Shown: positions 9,588-18,400, counted from the first letter of the stretch. The stretch is 64,000 nucleotides of DNA from Xanthobacteraceae bacterium (GCA_031291475.1 JARLIY010000132.1:1-64000), one strand, 5' to 3'. Numbers and translations are program-made. Notes: generated from the sequence alone by a model not told the origin.

Positions 9588-9762
9588 TGAGTCCCCCGAC
9601 ATGCATCGCACCTGCGATTCGCCTGCCATTTTACCCTAATCTATCACTGCTGGCAGGCTGCGCCCGGCGCGACAACGTTCCTCACCGTGCGGAAGTTCCT
9701 TCACCTCGGCTGCGGAGCCGAGATTCGCGGCGGATGACTTCAGAGCGTGGCGAGTCCGCCCG

Positions 9763-10098
9763 TTATTCGGCGACCATTCGGCCTTTTGCCGTATCCTCGT
9801 GATACTCGCCGATGAATTCGTATATTCCGGGATTGAGCGGGCTGATGTGCACGACGCCTTGCGACTTGCCGGCAATCACCTTCTCGACTTTCAGGGCGGC
9901 AGAATCGAACTCCTCCGAACGCGGATCGGTGTTTATGACCGTCACCGCGATCCGCCTGCCGGCCGGCACGCGCAATTCGGCCGGATCGAAACGATGATCG
10001 CGAATTGTAATCGTCGCCGCATAGGCCTCGTCGGCTCGCGCGGGCGCTCCCGGAGCCGCCAGCACCGCGAATAATAAAAAAATAGCGGCGCGCATCAT
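9763..10098 (-). CDS. Periplasmic cupredoxin-domain protein, FtrB/EfeO-cupredoxin-like
   Basis: A 111-residue exported protein with a signal peptide (MMRAAIFLLFAVLAAPGAPARA) and a single cupredoxin fold (TITIRDHRFDPAELRVPAG, ending in PGIYEFIGEYHEDTAKGRMV). The classical Cys ligand of blue copper proteins is replaced in the PGIYEFIGEYHEDTAKG loop, as in iron-uptake cupredoxins that oxidise or relay Fe2+ (FtrB-type). It begins 7 nt downstream of the P19-like gene and is surely co-expressed. Start by coupling; no separate Shine-Dalgarno is obvious. No FTR1-type permease follows. Confidence 0.82.
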   Translation of the reverse strand: MMRAAIFLLFAVLAAPGAPARADEAYAATITIRDHRFDPAELRVPAGRRIAVTVINTDPRSEEFDSAALKVEKVIAGKSQGVVHISPLNPGIYEFIGEYHEDTAKGRMVAE

Positions 10099-10105
10099 GG
10101 CGTCG

Positions 10106-10639
10106 TCAGTCAGAAGCTTCCTTGCCCGGGATGTGGAACGTCCAGCTTTCCGAGAATGGCTGCCACCAATCCGGAACGCCGGTCGCTTTGTCGACGTGGC
10201 GGACAAAGCCCGCCTTCGACGGCGGTTCAAAGTGGAACGTCAGCCGATAGTCGCCATCACCCATGAGCACAACGTTGTTTGCGTAATGCGGCCCGTCACC
10301 CGCGGTCATCGCCAGAAGTTTTCCCGTCTTCTTGAATTTAGTGCCGACCTTTTCGATCGTGTAGGAGATCGTCAAGTACGGAATCCACTCGTCCTCTTTG
10401 AAGCCGTGCTTTTCATCCTTGGTGGCGTGCACGTCGACTTCAAGATGAACGGCGTTCGGGCCCATATCCATGCTTTTGCTCATCGGCGCCATTTCGATGC
10501 CGAGCAGATAATGCGGAACGATTTGCATGTCGTTCTGCACGACCGGCTCGCCGACATAGAATTCTTTCGCCTTGGCCGGCAGCGTCGCCAGCAAGACCAT
10601 GGCGGCCGCGACCCAGGTGGCATCCCAAAAGCGTCTCAT
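10106..10639 (-). CDS. Periplasmic iron transport protein, P19/FtrA/Tp34 family
   Basis: A 177-residue secreted protein with signal sequence MRRFWDATWVAAAMVLLATLPAKA and the P19/Tp34 fold. Visible features are EFYVGEPVVQNDMQIVPHYLLGIEM, the Met-rich APMSKSMDMG metal-site region, HLEVDVHATKDEKHGFKEDEWIPYL and the C-terminal GVPDWWQPF. Family members bind Fe/Cu in the periplasm and partner with an FTR1 permease. An upstream in-frame GTG exists, but the ATG at 10639 has GGGGGTGA about 6 nt upstream. Two AT-rich palindromes precede the gene and may be its operator. Codes with the cupredoxin gene downstream. Confidence 0.87.
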   Translation of the reverse strand: MRRFWDATWVAAAMVLLATLPAKAKEFYVGEPVVQNDMQIVPHYLLGIEMAPMSKSMDMGPNAVHLEVDVHATKDEKHGFKEDEWIPYLTISYTIEKVGTKFKKTGKLLAMTAGDGPHYANNVVLMGDGDYRLTFHFEPPSKAGFVRHVDKATGVPDWWQPFSESWTFHIPGKEASD

Positions 10640-10685
10640 GATCACTCACCCCCATTGACGGTGGCGCCGGCGAATTCGGCGGGTC

Positions 10686-10716
10686 GCAGTTTTTCTTTAG
10701 AATAAAGAAAAACTGC
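10686..10716. promoter_or_regulatory. Perfect 14-bp inverted repeat, possible metal-regulator operator
   Basis: Arms GCAGTTTTTCTTTA and TAAAGAAAAACTGC are separated by GAA, with perfect pairing. It lies 47 nt upstream of the P19-like iron gene start and about 75 nt beyond the livF stop. The centre contains one TTTAGAA half-site that resembles the ICE motif of Irr, but the second half does not match. No T-run follows on the minus strand, so it is a poor intrinsic terminator for the liv operon. The role as operator is inferred. Confidence 0.45.
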
Positions 10717-10729
10717 AATATTTTCAGTA

Positions 10730-10742
10730 TGTTAGACTAACA
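10730..10742. promoter_or_regulatory. Short perfect palindrome upstream of the iron genes
   Basis: TGTTAG-A-CTAACA, 6-bp arms around one base, 14 bp from the larger inverted repeat and in an unusually AT-rich stretch for this genome. The position upstream of the iron-transport pair suggests a regulator site. No known consensus was matched with confidence. Confidence 0.3.
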
Positions 10743-10789
10743 GAAAAGGAAATCGCCGGTCAACAATCGCAACAGCGATTTAGCGCGGC

Positions 10790-11524
10790 TTACTTTTTGT
10801 TGCGGAAGCGGCGCGGCCCGCTGTCGGTAACGCCAAGGTGGGTTTCCAGAGCCGCGCGGTCGCCCAACAGCGTCGCGCTTGCGGCGGCGTGAACGACAGC
10901 GCCGCGCTCGATGATGATGGCGTGATCGGTGACGCCGAGAATTTTTTTCGCGTTCTGCTCGACGAGGATAGCCGACATGCCCTCTTCGCGGATGATCCGG
11001 CGCAAGGCGCCCAGCAATTCCTCGACGATGATCGGCGCCAAGCCTTCGAGCGGCTCGTCGAGCAACATGACGCGCGGATTGAGCACCAAAGCGCGTGCGA
11101 CCGCCAGCATCTGCTGCTCGCCGCCCGAGAGTTGATTGCCGAGATTCTGCCGCCGCTCGTCGAGCCGCGGAAACAATTCATAGACCTTGTGCGTCGTCCA
11201 GCGCCCCGGCTGCGCGACCGCGGTCAGATTTTCGTGCACCGTGAGCGATTTGAATATATTGCGCTCCTGCGGCACCCAGCCGACGCCGGCGTGAGCGCGC
11301 TGATCGGGACGCAGCCGCGTGATATCGAGCCCGTCGAGCGCGATCGTGCCGGAGAAGTAGCGGGTCACGCCGACGATCGAATTGATGAGCGTGGTCTTGC
11401 CCATGCCGTTGCGCCCGAGCAGCGCCAGTGACTGGCCTTCGGCGAGCGACAGCGAAATGCCCGACAGCACTACGGCTTCGCCATAACCCGCCGACAGACG
11501 GTCGACGCTCAACAGATCAGGCAT
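10790..11524 (-). CDS. livF: HAAT-family ABC transporter ATP-binding protein LivF-like
   Basis: A 244-residue cytoplasmic ATPase of a branched-chain or hydrophobic amino-acid type importer. Walker A is LLGRNGMGKTTLIN, the signature is QLSGGEQQMLAVARAL and Walker B is VMLLDEPLEGLAP. The LivF-type GRNGMGKT (Met for Ala) and the short length separate it from LivG. It overlaps the 3' end of livG by 8 nt. Last gene of the five-gene transporter run. Confidence 0.93.
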   Translation of the reverse strand: MPDLLSVDRLSAGYGEAVVLSGISLSLAEGQSLALLGRNGMGKTTLINSIVGVTRYFSGTIALDGLDITRLRPDQRAHAGVGWVPQERNIFKSLTVHENLTAVAQPGRWTTHKVYELFPRLDERRQNLGNQLSGGEQQMLAVARALVLNPRVMLLDEPLEGLAPIIVEELLGALRRIIREEGMSAILVEQNAKKILGVTDHAIIIERGAVVHAAASATLLGDRAALETHLGVTDSGPRRFRNKK

Positions 11525-12266
11525 CGAGCTCCTCGCCGAGATAAGCCGCCTTGACCCGCGGATCCCGCGCTACGTCTTCGGGCGCGCCGTCGACCAGCAA
11601 GCCGCCGTTGACCAGGACCGAGATCCGATCGGCGAAGGAAAAAACCAGATCCATGTCGTGCTCGATCAGCAATACGGTGACCTCTTCGGGCAGCGCCGCG
11701 ATGGTGGCGAGAAATTCATGGCGCTCCGCCTCGGGCACGCCGGCGGCCGGTTCGTCGAGCAAGAGCACCTGCGGCCGGCAGGCAAAGGCAAGCGCGATCT
11801 CAAGCAGACGCTGCTTGCCGTAGGACAGGATCGCGGTGCGCGCATGCATGACATCGGCGAGGCCAAAGCGCTCGAGCACCGCGACGATCTCGCCGGTCAC
11901 CGCCGGGTTGCTGCCGACAACCCGCCACCAATCGCTGCCCGCGCCGAGACGCTCGGAGACCGCCAACCCGATCGTTTCCAGCGGCGAGAGCTCCAGGAAC
12001 AGCTGATTTATCTGAAATGTACGTGCCATGCCGAGCCGTACCCGCGCGTGCGGCGGCAGCGCCGTGATGTTTTTGCCGTCGAGCATGATGGTGCCGGCGG
12101 TGGGTCGCAGGACCCCGGTCAGCAGGTTGATGATCGTGGTCTTGCCGGCGCCGTTCGGCCCGATCAACGCATGCCGTGCGCCCTTCTCAACCGACAGCGA
12201 AACGTCGCGCGTGGCGACGATGCCGCCGAACCTTTTTTCCAGGCCGAAGGTTTCCAAAATCGGCAT
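11517..12266 (-). CDS. livG: HAAT-family ABC transporter ATP-binding protein LivG-like
   Basis: A 249-residue ABC ATPase. Walker A is LIGPNGAGKTTIIN, followed by PTAGTIMLDGKNITALPPHARVRLGMARTFQ (typical LivG ARTFQ), a degenerate signature around AILSYGKQRLLEIALA, Walker B VLLLDEPAAGVPEAE and switch His LLIEHDMDLVF. Its upstream 167 bp are occupied by a compound palindromic element, so its ribosome binding region (GGGA about 10 nt before ATG) lies inside that repeat. Overlaps livF by 8 nt. Confidence 0.93.
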   Translation of the reverse strand: MPILETFGLEKRFGGIVATRDVSLSVEKGARHALIGPNGAGKTTIINLLTGVLRPTAGTIMLDGKNITALPPHARVRLGMARTFQINQLFLELSPLETIGLAVSERLGAGSDWWRVVGSNPAVTGEIVAVLERFGLADVMHARTAILSYGKQRLLEIALAFACRPQVLLLDEPAAGVPEAERHEFLATIAALPEEVTVLLIEHDMDLVFSFADRISVLVNGGLLVDGAPEDVARDPRVKAAYLGEELDA

Positions 12267-12269
12267 GGC

Positions 12270-12442
12270 ACTAGTGTCCCGATTCCGAAGTTCGCAAGTG
12301 CATGCGGCATTCTCTCATGCGAATTTCGGAATCAAAAAAGGACACTAGTACTTGTATAGCGCTAGGGCGGCTTTTGGATTTGAAGTTCCTATGAGAGGTT
12401 GCCGCCATGTGTAGGAACTCCAAATCCGCCGCACTAGTGTCC
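12270..12442. repeat. Compound palindromic element between livM and livG
   Basis: Three copies of a 10-bp end sequence are spaced across the gap: ACTAGTGTCC at 12270 and 12433, and its complement GGACACTAGT at 12340. The first interval forms a long hairpin (GATTCCGAA...TTCGGAATC inside the ends). The second forms another imperfect hairpin (GGATTTGAAGTTCCTA against TAGGAACTCCAAATCC). The right end supplies the livM stop codon and last residues, and the left end lies 4 nt from the livG start. Looks like a dispersed MITE/REP-like insertion inside an operon. Confidence 0.7.
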
Positions 12443-13489
12443 GTCCGGAGCCGCGCCGCCGACCGCGGCTTGCCGCCGCGTCATCATCCGCCGCCCGATC
12501 CGGATGATCGAGGCGCGCAATGCCGCGGTCCGGGCCTCGACGCGCTCGCGGCCGACGAGCACGATGACCACCAGCACGAAGCCGATCCAGAACTGCCAGT
12601 ATTGCGGCGTCAGGCTGGCGATCCAGTCCTGCAGGAACTTGTAGATCACGGCGCCGATCAGGCCGCCATAGAGATAGCCGGTGCCGCCGATGATGAGCAC
12701 GAGCAGGAGGTCGGCCGAACGCTCCAGCGAGAAGACGTCGAGCGAGCAGAACGCCGTGGTTTGGGTCAGCAACCCGCCGGCGATGCCGGCGAAGCCGGCG
12801 GAGAGTGTGTAGATCGCGACCAGGCGGCGCTTGACCGGAATGCCGACCGCGGACGCGCGCAAGGCGTTGCCTTTCACCGCCCGAAGCGAAAGGCCGAAAG
12901 GCGAATAGACGATGTGCCGCGCGGCAAGGAAGCAAAGGAACAGCACGATCAGGCAGTAGGCATAGCCGGTGTGGCCGAACAGATCGAAGCGGAACATGCC
13001 GAGGATCGGCGCGATGGTGACACCCTGCAGCCCATCGGCGCCGCCGGTAATGTTGGAATAGCGGTTGGCAATTTCGCCCAATATGAGCGCGACGCCCAGC
13101 GTGACCATGAGCCGGGTCAAGTCCGAGCCACGCAACACCAGGAAGCTGGTGACAAAACCGAGCGCGGCGGCGACTAGGCCCGAACAAATAAGTGCGACCA
13201 CCGGCTCGTTGATGAAGCCGTATTTGGCCACCAGGCCGGAAAAATATCCGGCAAGGCCGAAAAAGGCCGCCTGTCCCAGCGAGATGATGCCGGCATAGCC
13301 GAGGATCAGATCGAGCGACAACGCGAATAGCGCCAGAATCGCCGTCTCGGTCAGGATCAGATGCTTGCCCGGAAATAGCCAGATGGTGGCGAAGGCAAAG
13401 ATCCAGAACGCGATTTCCAGCGGCGACCAGTGGGCTCGACGCGCCAGATAAGCGGCGGCGTCACCGGCAACAGGAGCCAGTATGCTCAC
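12434..13489 (-). CDS. livM: HAAT-family ABC transporter permease LivM-like
   Basis: A 351-residue inner-membrane permease with about 9-10 hydrophobic segments. The BPD_transp_2 signature is visible in LILGYAGIISLGQAAFFGLAGYFSGLV and in GLSLRAVKGNALRASAVGIPVKRRLVAIYTLSAGFAGIAGGL (EAA-like loop contacting the ATPase). The 5' end overlaps livH by 4 nt (ATGA). Its stop codon and last two residues fall within the palindromic element, so the native C-terminus may have been altered by that insertion. Confidence 0.92.
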   Translation of the reverse strand: MSILAPVAGDAAAYLARRAHWSPLEIAFWIFAFATIWLFPGKHLILTETAILALFALSLDLILGYAGIISLGQAAFFGLAGYFSGLVAKYGFINEPVVALICSGLVAAALGFVTSFLVLRGSDLTRLMVTLGVALILGEIANRYSNITGGADGLQGVTIAPILGMFRFDLFGHTGYAYCLIVLFLCFLAARHIVYSPFGLSLRAVKGNALRASAVGIPVKRRLVAIYTLSAGFAGIAGGLLTQTTAFCSLDVFSLERSADLLLVLIIGGTGYLYGGLIGAVIYKFLQDWIASLTPQYWQFWIGFVLVVIVLVGRERVEARTAALRASIIRIGRRMMTRRQAAVGGAAPDGH

Positions 13490-14346
13490 CGGGCCGCGCT
13501 CCGCGCGAACAAGCCCTGAGGCCGCCAGATCAAGACCGCGATCATAATGGTGTAAATGACGAAGGCGCCGAGCTTGGGTACGTAATATTTGCCTGCGACA
13601 TCGGCGAAGCCGAGCAGGATCGAGGCGAGGAATGGGCCGGTGATGCTCGACGTGCCGCCGACGGTCACCACGATCAAAAAGTAGATCATGTATTTAAGCG
13701 GGAAGGTCGGATCGAGACCAAGAATTTCGGCGCCCAGCGCACCGCCAAGCCCCGCCAGCCCGGAGCCGAAAGCGAACGTAACGCTAAAAACCACGCCGAC
13801 GTTGATGCCGAGACCGCGCGCCACGCGCTGATCGTCCACCGCCGCACGCAAGCGGCTGCCAAACCGCGTTTTGGCGATCATCAATTGCAACGCGACCGTA
13901 AGCAGCCCGCAGATCAGGATGATGAGCAGACGATATTTGCTCATCCCCACCCCGAACACGATGAACTGACCTTGCAACGCCTGAGGGATGAGGACGAATT
14001 GCTGCGAGGAGCCCATCACATAATCGACGGCGGCCACCGACATGAAAACAAGCCCGATGGTGAACAACACCTGGTCGAGATCGCTCCGGCCATAGACGTG
14101 GACGTAGAGCGTACGCTCCAGTAGCCCGCCGAGCGCCGCCGTCACCAGAAATGCCAGCGGCAGCCCGAGCGCGAACGGCACACCCAGGCGATTGACCAGG
14201 ATGACGGTGCAATAGCCGCCGGCCATGGCGAAGGAGCCGTGCGCCAGATTGATGAAATTCATCAAACCCAAGGTAACGGACAGCCCGCATGCCAGCACGA
14301 AAAGCAGCATGCCGTAGGCAACTCCGTCGAACAGGATGGTCAGCAT
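13486..14346 (-). CDS. livH: HAAT-family ABC transporter permease LivH-like
   Basis: A 286-residue permease with about 8 TM segments. The LivH N-terminus is LTILFDGVAYGMLLFVLACGLSVTLGLMNFINLAHGSFAMAGGY and the cytoplasmic coupling loop is FGSRLRAAVDDQRVARGLGINV. Forms the membrane pore with LivM. Overlaps livM by 4 nt. A 155-nt GC-rich spacer separates it from the binding-protein gene; a hairpin-prone stretch there may tune the binding-protein to permease ratio. Confidence 0.93.
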   Translation of the reverse strand: MLTILFDGVAYGMLLFVLACGLSVTLGLMNFINLAHGSFAMAGGYCTVILVNRLGVPFALGLPLAFLVTAALGGLLERTLYVHVYGRSDLDQVLFTIGLVFMSVAAVDYVMGSSQQFVLIPQALQGQFIVFGVGMSKYRLLIILICGLLTVALQLMIAKTRFGSRLRAAVDDQRVARGLGINVGVVFSVTFAFGSGLAGLGGALGAEILGLDPTFPLKYMIYFLIVVTVGGTSSITGPFLASILLGFADVAGKYYVPKLGAFVIYTIMIAVLIWRPQGLFARSAAR

Positions 14347-14501
14347 GATCGGCCGAGCGTTAGCGCGCGCGCTCCCCCTCCCCGCGGGCGGAGAGAAGGT
14401 CGGGAAGAGGGGGGCTCGCCGCTTGGCGCAGCTTTACGGTAACGCCCCCTCACCCGCTCGCTCCGCTCGCAATCTCTCCCGGCATGCGGGGAGAGATGTC
14501 C
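14347..14501. other. GC-rich spacer between binding-protein and permease genes
   Basis: A 155-nt non-coding spacer with several pyrimidine-rich CCCTCACCC/CCTCCCC blocks and complementary GGGGAGAG blocks capable of weak hairpins. No promoter is evident. In this operon class such spacers usually hold attenuating hairpins after the binding-protein gene; that is an inference. Confidence 0.35.
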
Positions 14502-15680
14502 TCACTTCTGTTCCGCAGCCTTGACCGGATCCTTGACGGCCGGGAAGGTGGCGAATTCGACGTTGTAGAGCTGGCCGTTCTTCTTTTCGACCTTGCGGAT
14601 ATAGATATTCTGAACGATATCGCGCGTCTGCGGATCGATCGAGATCGGGCCACGCGGGCTTTCCCAGCTCATGCCCTTGATGGCCTCGATGAGAGAGTCG
14701 CCGTCAGTCTTGCCGCCGGCCTTCTTCAAGGCCTCGTAGATGAGGTGCATGCCATCATAGCCGCCGACGGCCATGAAGTTCGGCCGCATGCCGTTATTAG
14801 CTTTCTCGAATGCGGCGACGAACTCCTTGTTGAGCGGCGAATTGTGATCAGCGGAGTAGATATGCGCGGTGACGGTGCCGATCACCGCATCGCCCATGCC
14901 GTTGATCAGGTCGTCATCCATGACGTCGCCCGGGCCGATGATCTTGATGCCGGCCTTGTCGAGACCGCGCTCGACGAATTGCTTGACGAAGGTGCCGCCT
15001 TGCCCGGATGGAACGAACACGAAAATCGCATCGGGCTTTTCGTCGGCGGCGCGCTGCAGGAACGGCGCGAAGTCGGGGTTGGCCAGCGGGAAGCGGATTG
15101 ATTCGATCACGTCGCCTCCCTTTTTCTTGAATTCCGCCGTGAACGACTTTTCGGCGTCGACGCCCGGCGCATAATCGGAGATCATCGTCACGACTTTTTT
15201 GATGCCGTTGTCCGCCGCCCAGTCGGCCATCGGCACAGTCGATTGCGCCAGCGTGAAGCTGGTGCGCGCGATATAGGGTGATTTTTCGGTGATGATCGAC
15301 GTGCCTGCTGCGGTTACGATTTCGGGTGTCTTCGATTCGGACGACAGCGGCGCGACCGAAAGCGCCGCCGGTGTGACGCCGAAGCCGGCAAGGAATGACA
15401 CCTTGTCGTTGACGATCAGTTCCTGCGCGATGCGCTTGGTGTTGTCGGGGACGGCGGCGTCGTCCCGGATGATGAGTTCGATCTTCTTGCCGGCAACCGT
15501 GTCGCCGTGTTGCGCCATGTAGAGCTTGATGCCGGCTGCTTCCTGTTTACCGGTGGACTGCTGCTGCCCGGTCATCGGCAGGATGAAGCCGATCTTGACC
15601 GTCTCTTGGGCGAACGCAGCGTCAGTCGCCGCAAGCCCGAGCGCAGCAACAGCTGCGGCAATAAAATAGCTACGGACCAT
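14502..15680 (-). CDS. HAAT-family ABC transporter periplasmic substrate-binding protein
   Basis: A 392-residue exported type I periplasmic binding protein (Peripla_BP_6/LivJ-like). The signal peptide MVRSYFIAAAVAALGLAATDAAFA is cleaved before QETVKIGFILPMTG. The typical core includes ELIIRDDAAVPDNTKRIAQELI and the YDGMHLIYEALKKAGGKTDGD region. The substrate cannot be read directly; family members bind branched-chain, aromatic or related carboxylates and amides. The start ATG has the strong site GGGAGGA 6 nt upstream. First gene of the transporter run. A sigma-54-like sequence lies 39 nt upstream of the start. Confidence 0.92.
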   Translation of the reverse strand: MVRSYFIAAAVAALGLAATDAAFAQETVKIGFILPMTGQQQSTGKQEAAGIKLYMAQHGDTVAGKKIELIIRDDAAVPDNTKRIAQELIVNDKVSFLAGFGVTPAALSVAPLSSESKTPEIVTAAGTSIITEKSPYIARTSFTLAQSTVPMADWAADNGIKKVVTMISDYAPGVDAEKSFTAEFKKKGGDVIESIRFPLANPDFAPFLQRAADEKPDAIFVFVPSGQGGTFVKQFVERGLDKAGIKIIGPGDVMDDDLINGMGDAVIGTVTAHIYSADHNSPLNKEFVAAFEKANNGMRPNFMAVGGYDGMHLIYEALKKAGGKTDGDSLIEAIKGMSWESPRGPISIDPQTRDIVQNIYIRKVEKKNGQLYNVEFATFPAVKDPVKAAEQK

Positions 15681-15718
15681 GGTTATCCTCCCGAAATACG
15701 CTGATTTTTCACTGCCGG

Positions 15719-15733
15719 GCATTGGCATAGCCA
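15719..15733 (-). promoter_or_regulatory. Candidate sigma-54 (-24/-12) promoter for the ABC transporter
   Basis: On the minus strand the sequence reads TGGCTATGCCAATGC, giving GG-N10-GC spacing and matching TGGC and TGC of the RpoN consensus but not the middle ACG. The predicted start would give a 5' leader near 28 nt that ends in the strong ribosome binding site. Plausible because amtB and PII genes are next door. No NtrC site was recognised. Confidence 0.3.
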
Positions 15734-15836
15734 TTCCGGCAGGCCCTTGTCCAGATCGCAGGTTGTCTCAGCGGAGCGAACGTCCCGCTTTTCGGCCTCC
15801 CGCTAGGCGATTAACCGGCGGCGGCGCCGCGCGAAG

Positions 15837-15876
15837 ACCAAAAAGAAAGAGGCCCTGACTTACGCCGGGGCCTCTA
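15837..15876 (-). terminator. Intrinsic terminator after amtB
   Basis: Read on the minus strand, GAGGCCC and GGGCCTC pair around an 11-12-nt loop and are followed by TTTCTTTTTGG. It starts about 43 nt beyond the amtB stop, in the right orientation to end the PII-amtB transcript. Confidence 0.8.
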
Positions 15877-15918
15877 GACAGACGGCTGCCGGTGTCGGCA
15901 ACCGTGGTTTCGCAACGT

Positions 15919-17355
15919 CTATTGGATCGTCTCGCCGTGCAGCGCGAGATCGAGGCCTTCGCGCTCGACGTCCTCGCTCACGCGCAGGCCGATCACCATG
16001 TCCACGATTTTGAGGATGATCAGAGTCACCACCACGTCGTAAGCAAAGACGACAGCGACGCCGATGATTTGATTGAGCAATTGGCCGGGATTGCCCTCGA
16101 GCAGGCCGGCGGTGCCGCCATAGGCCTCGACGGCGAACACGCCGGTGAGGAGGGCGCCGGTCGCTCCCCCGACAGCATGCACACCGAATGCGTCGAGCGC
16201 ATCGTCGTAGCCGAAGAAGTGCTTCAGCCCGGTGACGCCCCAGTAGCAAACAATGCCCGCGGCAACACCGATGGCGAATGCCCCCATCGGACCGACGAAG
16301 CCGGAAGCCGGCGTAATGGCAACGAGGCCGGCCACTGCTCCCGAGCAAATGCCGATGACCGTCGGTTTGCCGCGCATGATCCACTCGACGATCATCCAGG
16401 TGAAACCAGCGGTGGCGGTGGCGATGTGCGTCACCGCCATCGCCATACCGGCCTGCATGCCGGCGCTGACCGCCGAGCCGGCATTAAAGCCGAACCAGCC
16501 GACCCACAGCAGCGAGGCACCGATCATGGTCAGCACCATGTTGTGCGGTGGCGCGGTATCCTTGCGCTTGCCGACCATAAGCGCGGCCATCAGGCCGGCG
16601 GTGCCCGAGTTAACGTGCACCACCGTGCCGCCGGCGAAATCGAGCACGTGAAGTTTCGCGTCGGGATTGGCGCTGTTGAAAATGCCGTCCGGTCCCCAAA
16701 CCCAATGCGCAATCGGCGAATAGACGAAGATCGCCCACAGGCCGATGAACCAGAGCATGGCCGAGAATTTCATGCGCTCGGCAAACGATCCCGCGATCAG
16801 GGCCGCGGTGATGATCGCGAAGGTCAACTGGAACATCGAATAGACGGTTTCGGGAATCGTCGGCGCCAGCGGGTTGGGATTGCCGATGCCCTTGGTGATG
16901 TCGCTGACGATGCCTTGCAAGAACGCGCGATCGAGCCCGCCGATGAACGGTGTTCCCGCTCGGAAAGCGAGGCTATAGGTGAAAAACAGCCAGAGGATGC
17001 TGATCAAGCAGGTGATAGCGAAACTGGTCATCACCGTGTCGCCGACGTTCTTCCTGCGCACCATGCCGCCGTAGAACAACGCAAGCCCCGGGATCGTCAT
17101 CATCAACACGATGGCCATCGATGTGAGCATCCAGGCGGTATCGCCGGAATTGGGCGAGCAATTGGTCAGGGTCTTGGCGTCGCAAGCCGGCGGAGGCGCT
17201 TCGGCGGCGGGTGCGGCCGGCGCGGCTGCGGGCGCAGTCGCGTCAGGGGTCTGCGCGTAGGAGACGTGGACTGTCGGCAGGCTCAGCAGCATTGCCAGCG
17301 CAATAGCGCCAACGATAGCGAGCAGCCCCGCACGCGAGAATTTTTTTGAGGTCAT
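15919..17355 (-). CDS. amtB: Ammonium transporter AmtB
   Basis: A 478-residue Amt/Rh channel protein. An N-terminal signal-like segment (ILLSLP...SYAQTPDATAPA) precedes a Pro/Ala-rich stretch, then 11 TM segments. Amt features include GDTAWMLTSMAIVLMMTIPGLALFYGGMVRRKN and AHWVWGPDGIF. The C-terminal cytoplasmic tail VSEDVEREGLDLALHGE is the PII-contact region. It lies 38 nt downstream of glnK, the classic glnK-amtB operon in which uridylylation of GlnK controls channel gating. Followed by an intrinsic terminator. Confidence 0.95.
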   Translation of the reverse strand: MTSKKFSRAGLLAIVGAIALAMLLSLPTVHVSYAQTPDATAPAAAPAAPAAEAPPPACDAKTLTNCSPNSGDTAWMLTSMAIVLMMTIPGLALFYGGMVRRKNVGDTVMTSFAITCLISILWLFFTYSLAFRAGTPFIGGLDRAFLQGIVSDITKGIGNPNPLAPTIPETVYSMFQLTFAIITAALIAGSFAERMKFSAMLWFIGLWAIFVYSPIAHWVWGPDGIFNSANPDAKLHVLDFAGGTVVHVNSGTAGLMAALMVGKRKDTAPPHNMVLTMIGASLLWVGWFGFNAGSAVSAGMQAGMAMAVTHIATATAGFTWMIVEWIMRGKPTVIGICSGAVAGLVAITPASGFVGPMGAFAIGVAAGIVCYWGVTGLKHFFGYDDALDAFGVHAVGGATGALLTGVFAVEAYGGTAGLLEGNPGQLLNQIIGVAVVFAYDVVVTLIILKIVDMVIGLRVSEDVEREGLDLALHGETIQ

Positions 17356-17393
17356 GATTTCACTCCTGTCCGTATCGATGGAGGTGCGGGTTG

Positions 17394-17789
<396 letters not shown>

Positions 17790-17839
17790 TTACCGCGTTG
17801 GAATATTGCCCCCCTTCGCGGTTTGACGCTGAACATGCA

Positions 17840-17855
17840 ATCAAGCGGCGTGCCA
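17840..17855 (-). promoter_or_regulatory. Candidate sigma-54 promoter for glnK-amtB
   Basis: Minus-strand TGGCACG-CCGC-TTGAT matches the RpoN consensus TGGCACG-N4-TTGCW except for A in place of the -12 region C. It is the best such match seen in the 237-nt gap between the two PII genes. Confidence 0.45.
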
Positions 17856-17939
17856 GTTCCAGCAAAGCCGCCCTAATATCTGCAATCCATGGCCAATCCG
17901 CCGCCCGCCCGCCTCTCAGCGCCCTAACATCGGACAGGG

Positions 17940-17961
17940 TGCATAATAACCTGCATAATAA
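17940..17961. repeat. 10-bp direct repeat between the PII genes
   Basis: TGCATAATAA occurs twice, 12 bp apart (17940 and 17952), just past the stop of the upstream PII gene. AT-rich and roughly one helical turn apart, it could be a protein-binding site upstream of glnK or a simple slippage product. Confidence 0.35.
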
Positions 17962-17969
17962 GTAGGCTG

Positions 17970-18326
<357 letters not shown>

Positions 18327-18400
18327 TCAACCTTCAGGATTTACTGCTCATATTATTGGCATCGGGGTCAAGAATTAAGCTTTGCCGAAACGAAAGGCGG

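Noticed and set aside
10686-10716. Inverted repeat as a liv operon terminator
   Set aside because: No T-run after the stem on the minus strand and AT-rich stem; an operator reading fits better.
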